Shown: piece after piece, positions 25,975 through 34,916 of the stretch
How positions within the stretch are numbered: the stretch's first letter is position 1
Layout of the letters: the number at the start of each line of letters is the position of its first letter
Assembly: GCF_036825535.1 (NCBI RefSeq)
Contig: NZ_CP098812.1
Span: 620,001 to 684,000 of the forward strand
Direction of reading: 5' to 3'
Origin: Parasalinivibrio latis
Lineage (GTDB): Bacteria; Pseudomonadota; Gammaproteobacteria; Enterobacterales; Vibrionaceae
Length of the DNA stretch: 64,000 nucleotides
The notes under the pieces: model-generated
What the model was told of the DNA's origin: nothing
Databases searched by the model: none
What the model saw: only the letters and a program-made list of their open reading frames with translations
Made by a program: the position numbers and the translations under genes

Positions 25975-26472
25975 ATGCTGCATATCCTCTGTTTTGGCAA
26001 TTCCCTTCACGGCGATGATGGCGTTGGGCCTGCCGTGGCCGCCCGGTTACAGGCAACAGCCTTGCCGGATGGTGCCCGGGTATTTGATGCCGGGGTAATG
26101 GGGTTAAACGCCATGCCACTGTTTGAAAACTGCAGCCATGTACTGTTGATTGATGCCATGGACATTGGCCTGGAGCCGGGGCAGTGGGGGTTTATTGAGG
26201 CCGACACTTCCTTTTCCGGGTTGAGTGGTATCCACGGAGGGGGTGTTGGGTATCTTTTGCAAGCCGTTACCTCGGTGGTGTCACCGGTACCGGAGATAGC
26301 GGTACTCGGTATCCAGATCGAAAAGGTTGGCGGGTTCAACCCGGTATTGTCTGACGCTGTCACGGCATCCCTGGATAGTGTTACTGCCTCGGTGACCGAA
26401 CTGGCGGGTAATTATCAATCCCATGCGGCTTTTACCTGCGTGGGCAACGGGAGGTGCTGTGAAGAAACCTGA
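25975..26472 (+). CDS. hydrogenase maturation protease (HupD/HyaD-like)
   Basis: A 165-residue endopeptidase starting MLHILCFGNSLHGDDGVGPAVAARL. This is the G-N-x-x-x-x-D-D-G motif with the metal-sensing Asp, followed by DAGVMGLNAMPLFENC and LLIDAMDIG. AGGGGGA precedes the ATG at 25975; an upstream frame extension lies inside the large subunit gene. Next to a large subunit with a short C-terminal tail, its likely substrate is that subunit. It differs clearly from HoxW, so the window has two proteases, one per hydrogenase. The next gene starts 14 bases before its end. Confidence 0.87.
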   Translation: MLHILCFGNSLHGDDGVGPAVAARLQATALPDGARVFDAGVMGLNAMPLFENCSHVLLIDAMDIGLEPGQWGFIEADTSFSGLSGIHGGGVGYLLQAVTSVVSPVPEIAVLGIQIEKVGGFNPVLSDAVTASLDSVTASVTELAGNYQSHAAFTCVGNGRCCEET

Positions 26473-28699
26473 CTCCCGGAAACAACCGGATAGTAACCCG
26501 GCCGAACAGGAAACCCGGCTGTTGCGGGAAGAGATTGATGCGCTCCATGCCGCCGGGGAGGCGAAGGAGCAGCAACTCCTGGCTGTCACCCATGCCATGG
26601 ATGAGATGTTGCTGGAAATAGAATCCCAGCGTAATGCCCTCAAGATTAAGAACAAACAGCTGCTTGAGCTGAATGCCTACATTCGCAGTATCAATGACAC
26701 CATGGACAGTATCCTGGTGGTGGCAGACCTGAATGGCAAGGTAACCCAGACCAACCGGGTGTTTGCCGAGCACCTTGGCTGGGCAGAAGACACCCTGCTG
26801 TCGCTTCATATCGACACCCTGTTCCCAGCAGAGGTATTAATGGCACTCAAATCCCCTTCCAACCAAGGGAAGCCATCTGTGGTGGTACTGGCGATTAACC
26901 GTCTGGGTCACCTTGAGAGAGAGATGCAGCTGTTACGCAACGACGGAACGGTGACCGAGACCGTCTACCTGGTGAAAGGGGAACGTTTTTACAGCCACCA
27001 GGGGAAACTTCAGGGGGTGTTGCTGACGGCGACGGATATTTCTGAACTCAGGCAACGGGAACTTGCTTTGCGCCAGAGTGAGGTGGAGCTGCAGAAAGCC
27101 AAGGCAGAGGCCGATGCTGCCAATCAGGCCAAAGGGGATTTCCTGGCAAACATGAGCCATGAAATCCGTACTCCGCTCAATGCCATAATCGGGTATACCA
27201 AGCTCTGCCTTAACCAGGGGCTGGAAGGGAAGCAGAGAGATTACCTTTACAAAGTGGATGTAGCGTCCCATTCGCTGGCTCACCTGATCAACGATGTGCT
27301 TGATCTGTCGAAAATCGAAGCTGGGAAGCTGGATCTGGAATTGGTTAATTTCAGTTTGGCACAGGTACTGGATAATGTCCGGCATGTGCTTGCCCTGGAT
27401 ATGGCGCAAAAGCCTATCGACTTTCAGGTACACATTGATGATGGAGTGCCTTTCAGTCTCAAAGGTGATCCGCTGCGCCTCCAGCAGATATTGGTGAACC
27501 TCGCCGGGAATGCAGTGAAGTTTACCGAAAGGGGGGAAGTTGCTGTCCGGGTTTCGCTGGACAGCAATACAGACGGGCAAGAAATAATGCTGGCCTTTAC
27601 CGTGCGGGATACCGGTATCGGTATGACGGCAAAGCAACTGGCCCGGCTTTTCGATATTTACCACCAGGCTGAGCAGTCCACCACCCGGCGCTATGGCGGT
27701 ACTGGCCTTGGGCTGGCGATAACCCGCAAGCTGGTGGACATGATGGGTGGGGATATTGATATCCAGAGTGAGTTTGGCAAGGGTACAAGCTGCCGGTTCC
27801 GGGTTCACCTGCAACACGGCGATCCGGAGCAGGTGCCGGATGTCACTACATCTGCCGGGCTTGTCCAGCAAACGGCACTGTCCGGTTGTCGGGTTCTTGT
27901 GGTGGATGACAACGCCATAAACCGGGATATGGTTTGCGAGCTTCTGGGTGGGCTCGGAGTGGTGACGGAAACTGCGGCTGGCGGAGAAGAGGCCATGGGT
28001 AAGGTGGCTTCAACATCCTATTCAGTAATTCTGATGGATATCCGAATGGCCGGGATGGACGGCCTTGAAGCTGCCCGGAGGATCCGGGCACACCCCACAG
28101 GCAGGACGGTTCCGATTATCGCACTCTCAGCCAGTGCTTCCCATCGTACCCAGGCAGCATGTATGGATGCGGGGATGAATGACTACCTGTCAAAACCCCT
28201 TGATATGCAGCGCCTTATCCAGCGTATTGCCCACTGGGTTGGCCGGGAAGCCAACCGTGAGGTGGCGCCGCCGGAGAATGGTGAACGCGATGCCAACGTT
28301 GCTTTACGGGAACAGGAGGGGAAGAAATCCCTCCAGGTATTCAATCCAAAAGCGGCGCTGGCTCTTCTTAACCACAACCACAGGGTTTACCGGCGGTTGC
28401 TGACAAAATTTCTTGAACAGTTCGATGAGCGCTCAGCCCTGCTACAGGAGACCCGCAGCCAGGAAAGCCAGGAACTTCGCCATGCACTCCATGAGTTAAA
28501 GGGGGTAGCCGGTTCCGTCGGGGCAGAAAGGTTGCACCTGTACTGCAAAGAAGCAGAATCCGCAGCCGGTGATGGCAGTCCTAACCTTGCAGAATGTATG
28601 GAAAAAGTACGGTACGCACTGGCTGAAAGTGTCTCAGAAGTGCGTAACTACATGAATATCCGACATGTTCAACATCACAAAGATGATATGAGAATGTAA
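26459..28699 (+). CDS. hybrid sensor histidine kinase (HoxJ/HupT-like)
   Basis: A 746-residue cytoplasmic protein starting at GTG with GGGAGG upstream. In order: a coiled coil (residues 10-70), a PAS domain (about 75-190), the kinase dimerisation domain with His234 (MSHEIRTPLN), an ATPase domain ending TGLGLAITRKL, a receiver with Asp527 (VILMDIRMAGMDG), and an Hpt domain with His678 (LHELKGVAGS). No transmembrane segment is visible. HoxJ and HupT are PAS-containing soluble kinases that contact the regulatory hydrogenase. The extra receiver and Hpt domains here are not typical of them and suggest a phosphorelay to the NtrC-type regulator. The pairing is inferred from the operon. Confidence 0.87.
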   Translation: MKKPDSRKQPDSNPAEQETRLLREEIDALHAAGEAKEQQLLAVTHAMDEMLLEIESQRNALKIKNKQLLELNAYIRSINDTMDSILVVADLNGKVTQTNRVFAEHLGWAEDTLLSLHIDTLFPAEVLMALKSPSNQGKPSVVVLAINRLGHLEREMQLLRNDGTVTETVYLVKGERFYSHQGKLQGVLLTATDISELRQRELALRQSEVELQKAKAEADAANQAKGDFLANMSHEIRTPLNAIIGYTKLCLNQGLEGKQRDYLYKVDVASHSLAHLINDVLDLSKIEAGKLDLELVNFSLAQVLDNVRHVLALDMAQKPIDFQVHIDDGVPFSLKGDPLRLQQILVNLAGNAVKFTERGEVAVRVSLDSNTDGQEIMLAFTVRDTGIGMTAKQLARLFDIYHQAEQSTTRRYGGTGLGLAITRKLVDMMGGDIDIQSEFGKGTSCRFRVHLQHGDPEQVPDVTTSAGLVQQTALSGCRVLVVDDNAINRDMVCELLGGLGVVTETAAGGEEAMGKVASTSYSVILMDIRMAGMDGLEAARRIRAHPTGRTVPIIALSASASHRTQAACMDAGMNDYLSKPLDMQRLIQRIAHWVGREANREVAPPENGERDANVALREQEGKKSLQVFNPKAALALLNHNHRVYRRLLTKFLEQFDERSALLQETRSQESQELRHALHELKGVAGSVGAERLHLYCKEAESAAGDGSPNLAECMEKVRYALAESVSEVRNYMNIRHVQHHKDDMRM

Positions 28700-28789
28700 G
28701 AAATACCTAAATATCCGTGCCTTATTATTGATTCATGCGGTCAATAAATGACTATTCTTATTAAGTATTGAACCGGATGGGTGAGACGC

Positions 28790-31657
28790 ATGGCTCAGAG
28801 AAAAAAGTATCCGCTGCAAATCCATATAGCGACGGTATTTATTGCCCTTGTAGCGATACTTGGTCTGGTACTCACCATATTCAGTTACCAAAATGCCAGG
28901 ATATTGCAGGAACACCTGGCTACTGAACTGACAGAAAAAAACGCCCACCAACTGCGTACCACATTTGAAAAACTGACCCTTCCGGTATTGACCACTTTGG
29001 ACACCCTGGCTCTGGCTCCCTTTATTGCCGATAACGAAAGTGGCAAGCGCAAGGCATGGCTGTCAGCCATCCAGGCGGTAATGGACCGCAACCCTGAAGT
29101 GGTTTCCATTTATTACGGGCAGGATGACGAGAGCTCCTATTTTGTCCGTTCCACCGTAAAAGCCTTTATGAAGCGCCAGTTCGGTGCCCCGCAGGAAGCG
29201 GTGCTGATGATGGATGTGAACAGCCCGGACGGAAAGCGGATCCGCCGTTTTTTTGATAGTGAACTGAGCCTGCTGACAGAACTGGTTGAATCAGATGTAG
29301 ATTACAAGCCGACCACCCGCCCGTGGTACCAGGTCGCGCCTGAAAATGGGGCAGTGAATATCACTGAGCCCTATATGTACTATTTCATCAAGCGGTTGGG
29401 TATTACGCTGTCCAGGCGCACCCTGGATGGGAAAGGCGTACTGGCCGCGGACTTTACCCTTAAGTCCCTTTCTGACCTGCTTGCCAGTATCCGGCCCAGC
29501 AATGAATCCCACCTCGGCCTGTTTGACAGTGATAAACGGCTTATTGCCCACAGTGGTTTTGTTGATACGCCGCCAACGTCCAATGTTGTGGCCGGCGACC
29601 TAATTGGCTCCCCCCTGGCATCCCTGGAGTCCCGTGCGTTGTCACTCAGCAAGTGGCTCCAGGAGGTAGATGGCGAGAACTGGCAGGTTAACCTGGTGCC
29701 GGTACAACTCGGTGAGGAGCGGTTTTTGTGGCTTGCAGAAGCTATCCCTGAGCGGGAGCTTCTTGCCAGTGCCATCAAGGCACGGGATAAACAGACATTG
29801 ATTACCATAGGTGCCGTTATCATGAGCACCATTTTGGTACTCTGGGCGGCCCGTGCAATTTCCCGCCCGCTTCGGGTACTGAGTGAAACAGCCAAGCGTC
29901 TCAGGGAGTTCGATTTTTCTGATCCAAGCTGTCCGCGTTCACGAATCCGGGAAGTTGATCTTCTCGGCCGTTCGGTCGAGCAATTGGCCCTGACGCTGCG
30001 GGATTTTCTCGCCATTTTGCGTGAGGTGACGGTCAGTTCAGATTTCAACACCTTGCTGGCGCGGGTAGTCTCACATTGCCGTAAAGAAACCCTGGCAGAC
30101 CAAGTGGTGCTGTGGACATCAGACAGCCAGGACCGCAGTGTTTTTGTCCAGTCAGCCAAAGACGGCGATATTGATCGCCAGTTCGATATTGAGAAGCTGT
30201 TGCTTGAACGGTCCGATATGGCTGAACGTCTGGTCAGCCGCCGGTACCTTTGCCTCAGTGAGCCTGAACTGAACCTGCTTGACCCCTCATCGGAAAGAGC
30301 CCTGCACAGCGGCTGGCTGTTTGCGCTGGTAAACCGCGATGGCGAACTGGTAGGGGTGGTGCTGTTGGGCTTTTTGGAAAAGCTGCAGAAAATGCAGGTT
30401 GATAAACTCAAGCTCATCAGTGAGTTTTTGAGTTTTGCCGAACTGACAAAAGAAAACCTTGACCGGATCGTCCAGCAGAAAAGGCTGTTTAACTCTTTCA
30501 TTGAGTTGATTGCATCCGCCATTGATACCAAGTCACCATACACCGGTGGTCACTGCCAGCGGGTTCCTGAACTGACTTTTATGCTGGCGGAAGCCGCCCA
30601 CAGGGATCAGCAGTTTTTCCCAGGGTTCCGCTTAACCGCTGAAGACAGGGAAGCGTTGCATGTTGCTGCCTGGCTCCATGACTGCGGTAAGGTCACTACC
30701 CCGGAATATGTCGTCGACAAGGCAACCAAACTCCAGACCATCCATGACCGCATACATGATGTGCGTATGCGGTTTGAGGTGATGAAAAATGAGGTGGAAA
30801 TCCATTTCTGGCAAGGGATCGCCAAAGGTGGTGACAGGCTGCAGCTTGAACAGGAAAGGGATCGGGCATGGCAACAGCTGGATGATGAGTTTGCCTTTGT
30901 CGCCAAGTGCAACGTTGGCAGTGAGTATATGGACGATGAGGATATGGCAAGGCTTGAGAAAATAGCCCGGCGTACCTGGACCCGGACAATTGATGATGCA
31001 CAGGGGCTATCCTGGGAAGAACAGGAGCGTCGCGAAAAAAGAGGGAAGGCGACACTTCCCTGTCAGGAGCCGCTGCTCAGTGACAGGGAAGAACACAAAA
31101 TTGAGTGGGGTGGCCGCCTGCCTCCGGAATGGGAATTCACCATGGAAGTACCGAGCCACCGGTTTAACCGGGGTGAACTCCACAACCTTAAAATCCGGAG
31201 CGGCACGCTGTCTGACGAAGAGCGTTTTGTTATCAACAACCATATCGTCCAGACTATTCTGATGCTGCGGAAACTCCCTTATCCGAAAGCCCTGCAACGG
31301 GTGCCAGAGATTGCTGGCGGCCATCATGAAAAGATGGACGGTACCGGTTACCCGCTCGGTCTGTCCAAAAACGATCTCTCCGTTGATGCACGGGCGATGG
31401 CAATAGCAGATATCTTTGAAGCGCTGACGGCGAGCGATCGCCCATACAAAAGAGCCAAAACCCTGAGTGAGGCACTCAAGATTATGGTCTTTATGGCCCG
31501 GGACAACCATATCGACGCAGACCTGCTGAGGATATTCCTGCGCGACAGTATTTACCTGACGTATGCCCAGCGATTTTTACCTGAGGATCAGATAGATCAT
31601 GTCAATGTCAACGAGCTGCTTTCCAAGTTGAATCACCATGAAATGGATCACTCGTAG
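28790..31657 (+). CDS. membrane sensor with HD-GYP domain (paralogue 1)
   Basis: About 955 residues. A transmembrane helix near residues 10-30 is followed by a periplasmic sensor domain of dCache type (residues 35-325; VDYKPTTRPWYQ and NITEPYMYYFIKRLG are its ligand-pocket-like motifs). A second helix lies near 330-350, followed by a HAMP-like linker, a GAF-like region (about 400-550) and an HD-GYP phosphodiesterase. HDCGK is at residue 630 and HHEKMDGTGYP at 845. The gap between them is some 150 residues longer than in ordinary HD-GYP proteins, because of a charged insertion. The metal residues are present, so c-di-GMP hydrolysis is likely. It lies 90 bases after the kinase gene. Confidence 0.87.
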   Translation: MAQRKKYPLQIHIATVFIALVAILGLVLTIFSYQNARILQEHLATELTEKNAHQLRTTFEKLTLPVLTTLDTLALAPFIADNESGKRKAWLSAIQAVMDRNPEVVSIYYGQDDESSYFVRSTVKAFMKRQFGAPQEAVLMMDVNSPDGKRIRRFFDSELSLLTELVESDVDYKPTTRPWYQVAPENGAVNITEPYMYYFIKRLGITLSRRTLDGKGVLAADFTLKSLSDLLASIRPSNESHLGLFDSDKRLIAHSGFVDTPPTSNVVAGDLIGSPLASLESRALSLSKWLQEVDGENWQVNLVPVQLGEERFLWLAEAIPERELLASAIKARDKQTLITIGAVIMSTILVLWAARAISRPLRVLSETAKRLREFDFSDPSCPRSRIREVDLLGRSVEQLALTLRDFLAILREVTVSSDFNTLLARVVSHCRKETLADQVVLWTSDSQDRSVFVQSAKDGDIDRQFDIEKLLLERSDMAERLVSRRYLCLSEPELNLLDPSSERALHSGWLFALVNRDGELVGVVLLGFLEKLQKMQVDKLKLISEFLSFAELTKENLDRIVQQKRLFNSFIELIASAIDTKSPYTGGHCQRVPELTFMLAEAAHRDQQFFPGFRLTAEDREALHVAAWLHDCGKVTTPEYVVDKATKLQTIHDRIHDVRMRFEVMKNEVEIHFWQGIAKGGDRLQLEQERDRAWQQLDDEFAFVAKCNVGSEYMDDEDMARLEKIARRTWTRTIDDAQGLSWEEQERREKRGKATLPCQEPLLSDREEHKIEWGGRLPPEWEFTMEVPSHRFNRGELHNLKIRSGTLSDEERFVINNHIVQTILMLRKLPYPKALQRVPEIAGGHHEKMDGTGYPLGLSKNDLSVDARAMAIADIFEALTASDRPYKRAKTLSEALKIMVFMARDNHIDADLLRIFLRDSIYLTYAQRFLPEDQIDHVNVNELLSKLNHHEMDHS

Positions 31658-31834
31658 AGCTGGTACCTTGTGAGTTTACGGTGCAGCTCTGTGGGACGAA
31701 GCTGATAAGATTAAATAAACCTGCCGCAAACATGAAATTGAGTGATATGCGTCCAATTTTCTAAAATGTTCATCTTATTTTTGAGAATGTCTGATTATTC
31801 TTACAAGCTGGTGTTGGTTAAAGGATGATCAGCC

Positions 31835-34726
31835 ATGTTCCGCAAAAGGAAACGCACACTACAGGTGCATATTGCGACAATATTTATTGCTTTGATAACT
31901 TTGCTGGGGATTACCCTTACGCTGTTCAGTTACCAAAATGCCAAAGTACTCCAAAAAGAGCTCGCCTCTGAGCTGACACACAAAAACGCTGACCAGCTCA
32001 AAATTACCTTCGAAAAACTCACTCTCCCGGTTCTTACTTCCCTTGATACCCTTGCCCTTGCTCCCTTTATTCATTCCGACAGTGAAAAGGAAAAGGCGCA
32101 ATGGCTGGCCGCTATTCAGGCAATAATGGCACGTAACCCTGAGGTGGTATCTATTTACTACGGCCGGTATGACGAGAGCTCTTTCTTTATTCGCTCAACC
32201 GTCCAGCCATTCATGAAAGAGGTGTTTGACGCACCTGAAAAAGCCAGCCTGATGGTGGATATAAACCACAGTGACGGTACCCGGGACCGGCAGTTCTATG
32301 ATAAAAGCCTGTCTCTCCTAGTAGCGATGAAACAGTCAGACGTGGATTACAAACCAACTACCCGTCCGTGGTTTCAGGGGGCACCGGGTGATGGCTCAGT
32401 CAACATCACCGAGCCTTACATGTACTATTTTATCAAGCGGCTGGGTGTGACACTTTCCCGTAAATCGACGGATGGGGATGGCGTCCTGGCTGCGGACTTC
32501 ACGCTGAAGTCACTGTCCCACCAGCTCAGTAAGCTTTCATCAGGGCATGGCGCGCAACTTGCGCTCCTTGATGGCAACAGGCAGATACTTGCGCATAGCG
32601 GCTTGTTGGATAGCTCTGACAGTACGGTGCTGAATGTGTCTGATCTCGCCGGCTCCCCGCTCCAGAGTGTTGCAAAAAGGAACGAACTTGCCCAGGGAAG
32701 CTGGCAACAGGTTATTGACGGTGAAACCTGGCAAATTGATCTGGTGCCTATCCTTCTGGGGGGAGGCCGCCAACTCTGGCTGGCAGAAGCTGTGCCGTAC
32801 AGTGACCTGCTTTCCAGTGCGATATCTTCCCGGAACAAGCAAATCTTGATAACGGTCGCCGGTATTCTTGCCAGTTCCCTTATGGTTTGGGCTGCAGCCA
32901 GGGCAATTTCCCAGCCACTCAGTGGTCTGAGCAAGGAGACCGAGAAGCTGCGCGAATTTGACTTTGCCCAGGAGTCTTTCCCCCGTTCCCGCATTGTTGA
33001 GGTTGATAACCTTGCCCGTTCAGTTGAACTGCTGTCTGCAACCCTGAAAGATTTCCTGAGGATGTTGCACCAGGTGGCAAACAGCCAGGATTTCAACACC
33101 TTGCTTGAGCAGGTGGTGGACTACAGCCAGATGGTGTCCGGTGCCGATACGGTGATGATGTGGACAGCTGACAGTGACAACCGACGTAAATTCCGGATAG
33201 AAACCTCGCGTACTGAGCGGGAGATGACAGTCAATATCGACAATCTGCTGGCGAAGAACCCTGGGCTGGACGGGGTATTGAAAGAACGGGATAACATCTT
33301 CCTGACTCCGGCAGATATCACCCACCTGTTTGGTGACAGTGCAGAGCATGTTGAAGAGGCATTCCTGTTCCCGCTGACCAACCGTGACAAAGAGCTGGTG
33401 GGTATGATTTTGCTGGGCTTTTCAGAAAGCCCGCAAAAAGAGCAGTTGGATCAACTGACGCTGATTGGTGAATTCCTTAACTTTGCCGCCCTGACCAAAG
33501 AAAACCTGGACCGGGTAACCCAGCAAAAGGCACTGTTCAAGTCGTTTGTTGAGTTGATTGCATCGGCTATCGATACCAAGTCCCCTTATACCGGTGGTCA
33601 TTGCCAAAGGGTTCCTGAGCTGACGTTTATGATTGCTGAGGCTGCGGCCAGGGATACCCAGTACTTCCCTGATTTTTCCATGGATGAAAAAGACCGGGAA
33701 GCCCTGCATATAGCTGCGTGGTTGCACGACTGTGGCAAGGTGACAACCCCAGAGTATGTGGTAGACAAAGCAACCAAACTGGAAACCATTTATGACCGTA
33801 TCCATGAGGTCAGAATGCGTTTTGAGGTGCTGAAAAACGAAGCGGAAATTGCTTACTGGCGTGGAATAGCCGACGGTGGTGATGAAGCGCTGCTCAGGGA
33901 AGAGCGCGACAGGTTGCTTGCAGAAATTGACGCTGATTTTGCCTTTGTTGCGGAGTGCAACATTGGCGGTGAGTTTATGAGTGACGACAGAATTGCCCGG
34001 TTGAAAGCAATCAGTGAGAAAACCTGGAAACGTACCCTCGATGATACGCTGGGTCTTTCCTGGGTGGAGGCAAACCGCAGGGCCCGGCGGGAACAGGCGA
34101 TATTGCCTTGCCGAGAGCCATTGCTGGCCGACAGGGAAGAGCATGAAATCGAGTGGGAAGGGCCTTCGCCAAAAGACGACCCCAACTGGAAATTCACTAT
34201 GCAGGCACCGGATAACAAGTTCCACCGCGGTGAGCTCTACAACCTTTCAGTCCGCAGGGGCACCCTGAATGACGAGGAGCGTTTTGCAATCAACGACCAT
34301 ATCGTCCAGACCATTATGATGCTGCGTAAGCTTCCATATCCTAAGCACATGAAAAGGGTGCCGGAAATTGCCGGAGGGCATCATGAGAAGATGGACGGAA
34401 CCGGTTATCCGCTTGGGCTTCAGAAGGGTGAGCTTGCCCTGGATGCAAGGATGATGGCGATCGCTGACATTTTTGAAGCCCTGACTGCCAGTGACCGGCC
34501 GTATAAAAAGGCTAAAACTCTGAGTGAAGCCCTGAAAATCCTGGCGTTTATGGTTAAAGACCAGCATGTGGACTCTCAGCTGTTCAGGCTGTTCCTGCGT
34601 GACAAGATATATCTCAGCTATGCGGAAGCGTTTCTGCCGGAAAGTCAGCATGACGAAGTGGACGAACACAGGCTGTTGGTGTTCGCCGGGCTGGTGGAGG
34701 AAGAGCAGGAGCTGGTGCTAAGTTAA
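31835..34726 (+). CDS. membrane sensor with HD-GYP domain (paralogue 2)
   Basis: A 963-residue protein collinear with the preceding one: the same transmembrane start (IATIFIALITLLGITLTLFSYQNAK), dCache-like sensor with TTRPWFQGAPGDG, GAF-like region, and HD-GYP with HDCGK at residue 631 and HHEKMDGTGYP at 849. The long insertion between the HD and GYP parts is shared. The two are clearly a tandem duplication that has diverged most in the sensor and GAF regions, so they may answer different signals. The bases before both starts share a TATTCTTA-type stretch. A strong terminator follows. Confidence 0.87.
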   Translation: MFRKRKRTLQVHIATIFIALITLLGITLTLFSYQNAKVLQKELASELTHKNADQLKITFEKLTLPVLTSLDTLALAPFIHSDSEKEKAQWLAAIQAIMARNPEVVSIYYGRYDESSFFIRSTVQPFMKEVFDAPEKASLMVDINHSDGTRDRQFYDKSLSLLVAMKQSDVDYKPTTRPWFQGAPGDGSVNITEPYMYYFIKRLGVTLSRKSTDGDGVLAADFTLKSLSHQLSKLSSGHGAQLALLDGNRQILAHSGLLDSSDSTVLNVSDLAGSPLQSVAKRNELAQGSWQQVIDGETWQIDLVPILLGGGRQLWLAEAVPYSDLLSSAISSRNKQILITVAGILASSLMVWAAARAISQPLSGLSKETEKLREFDFAQESFPRSRIVEVDNLARSVELLSATLKDFLRMLHQVANSQDFNTLLEQVVDYSQMVSGADTVMMWTADSDNRRKFRIETSRTEREMTVNIDNLLAKNPGLDGVLKERDNIFLTPADITHLFGDSAEHVEEAFLFPLTNRDKELVGMILLGFSESPQKEQLDQLTLIGEFLNFAALTKENLDRVTQQKALFKSFVELIASAIDTKSPYTGGHCQRVPELTFMIAEAAARDTQYFPDFSMDEKDREALHIAAWLHDCGKVTTPEYVVDKATKLETIYDRIHEVRMRFEVLKNEAEIAYWRGIADGGDEALLREERDRLLAEIDADFAFVAECNIGGEFMSDDRIARLKAISEKTWKRTLDDTLGLSWVEANRRARREQAILPCREPLLADREEHEIEWEGPSPKDDPNWKFTMQAPDNKFHRGELYNLSVRRGTLNDEERFAINDHIVQTIMMLRKLPYPKHMKRVPEIAGGHHEKMDGTGYPLGLQKGELALDARMMAIADIFEALTASDRPYKKAKTLSEALKILAFMVKDQHVDSQLFRLFLRDKIYLSYAEAFLPESQHDEVDEHRLLVFAGLVEEEQELVLS

Positions 34727-34756
34727 AGGTTTGGTTTAATTAAGGTAAATATTGTA

Positions 34757-34781
34757 AGGGGCAGAAACTGCCCCTTGTTTT
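34757..34781 (+). terminator. rho-independent terminator after HD-GYP genes
   Basis: AGGGGCAG-AAA-CTGCCCCT followed by TGTTTTCT, with a perfect 8-bp stem. Confidence 0.8.
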
Positions 34782-34916
34782 CTATACCCAAACCACCTTG
34801 AATTGATTGGGTTAGAAATTATGTTGTTTCCGAAATAACTTCTTGTGATTTGCCGGAGTATTAATGGAATAGTTCACTAGAACACGCCATAAATATGAAA
34901 CTGGGTTTATTTAAAA

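Noticed and set aside
29380..30543. A 387-codon minus-strand frame opposite the first HD-GYP gene
   Set aside because: Serine/arginine-rich shadow of the coding strand; the plus-strand protein is conserved with its tandem paralogue.
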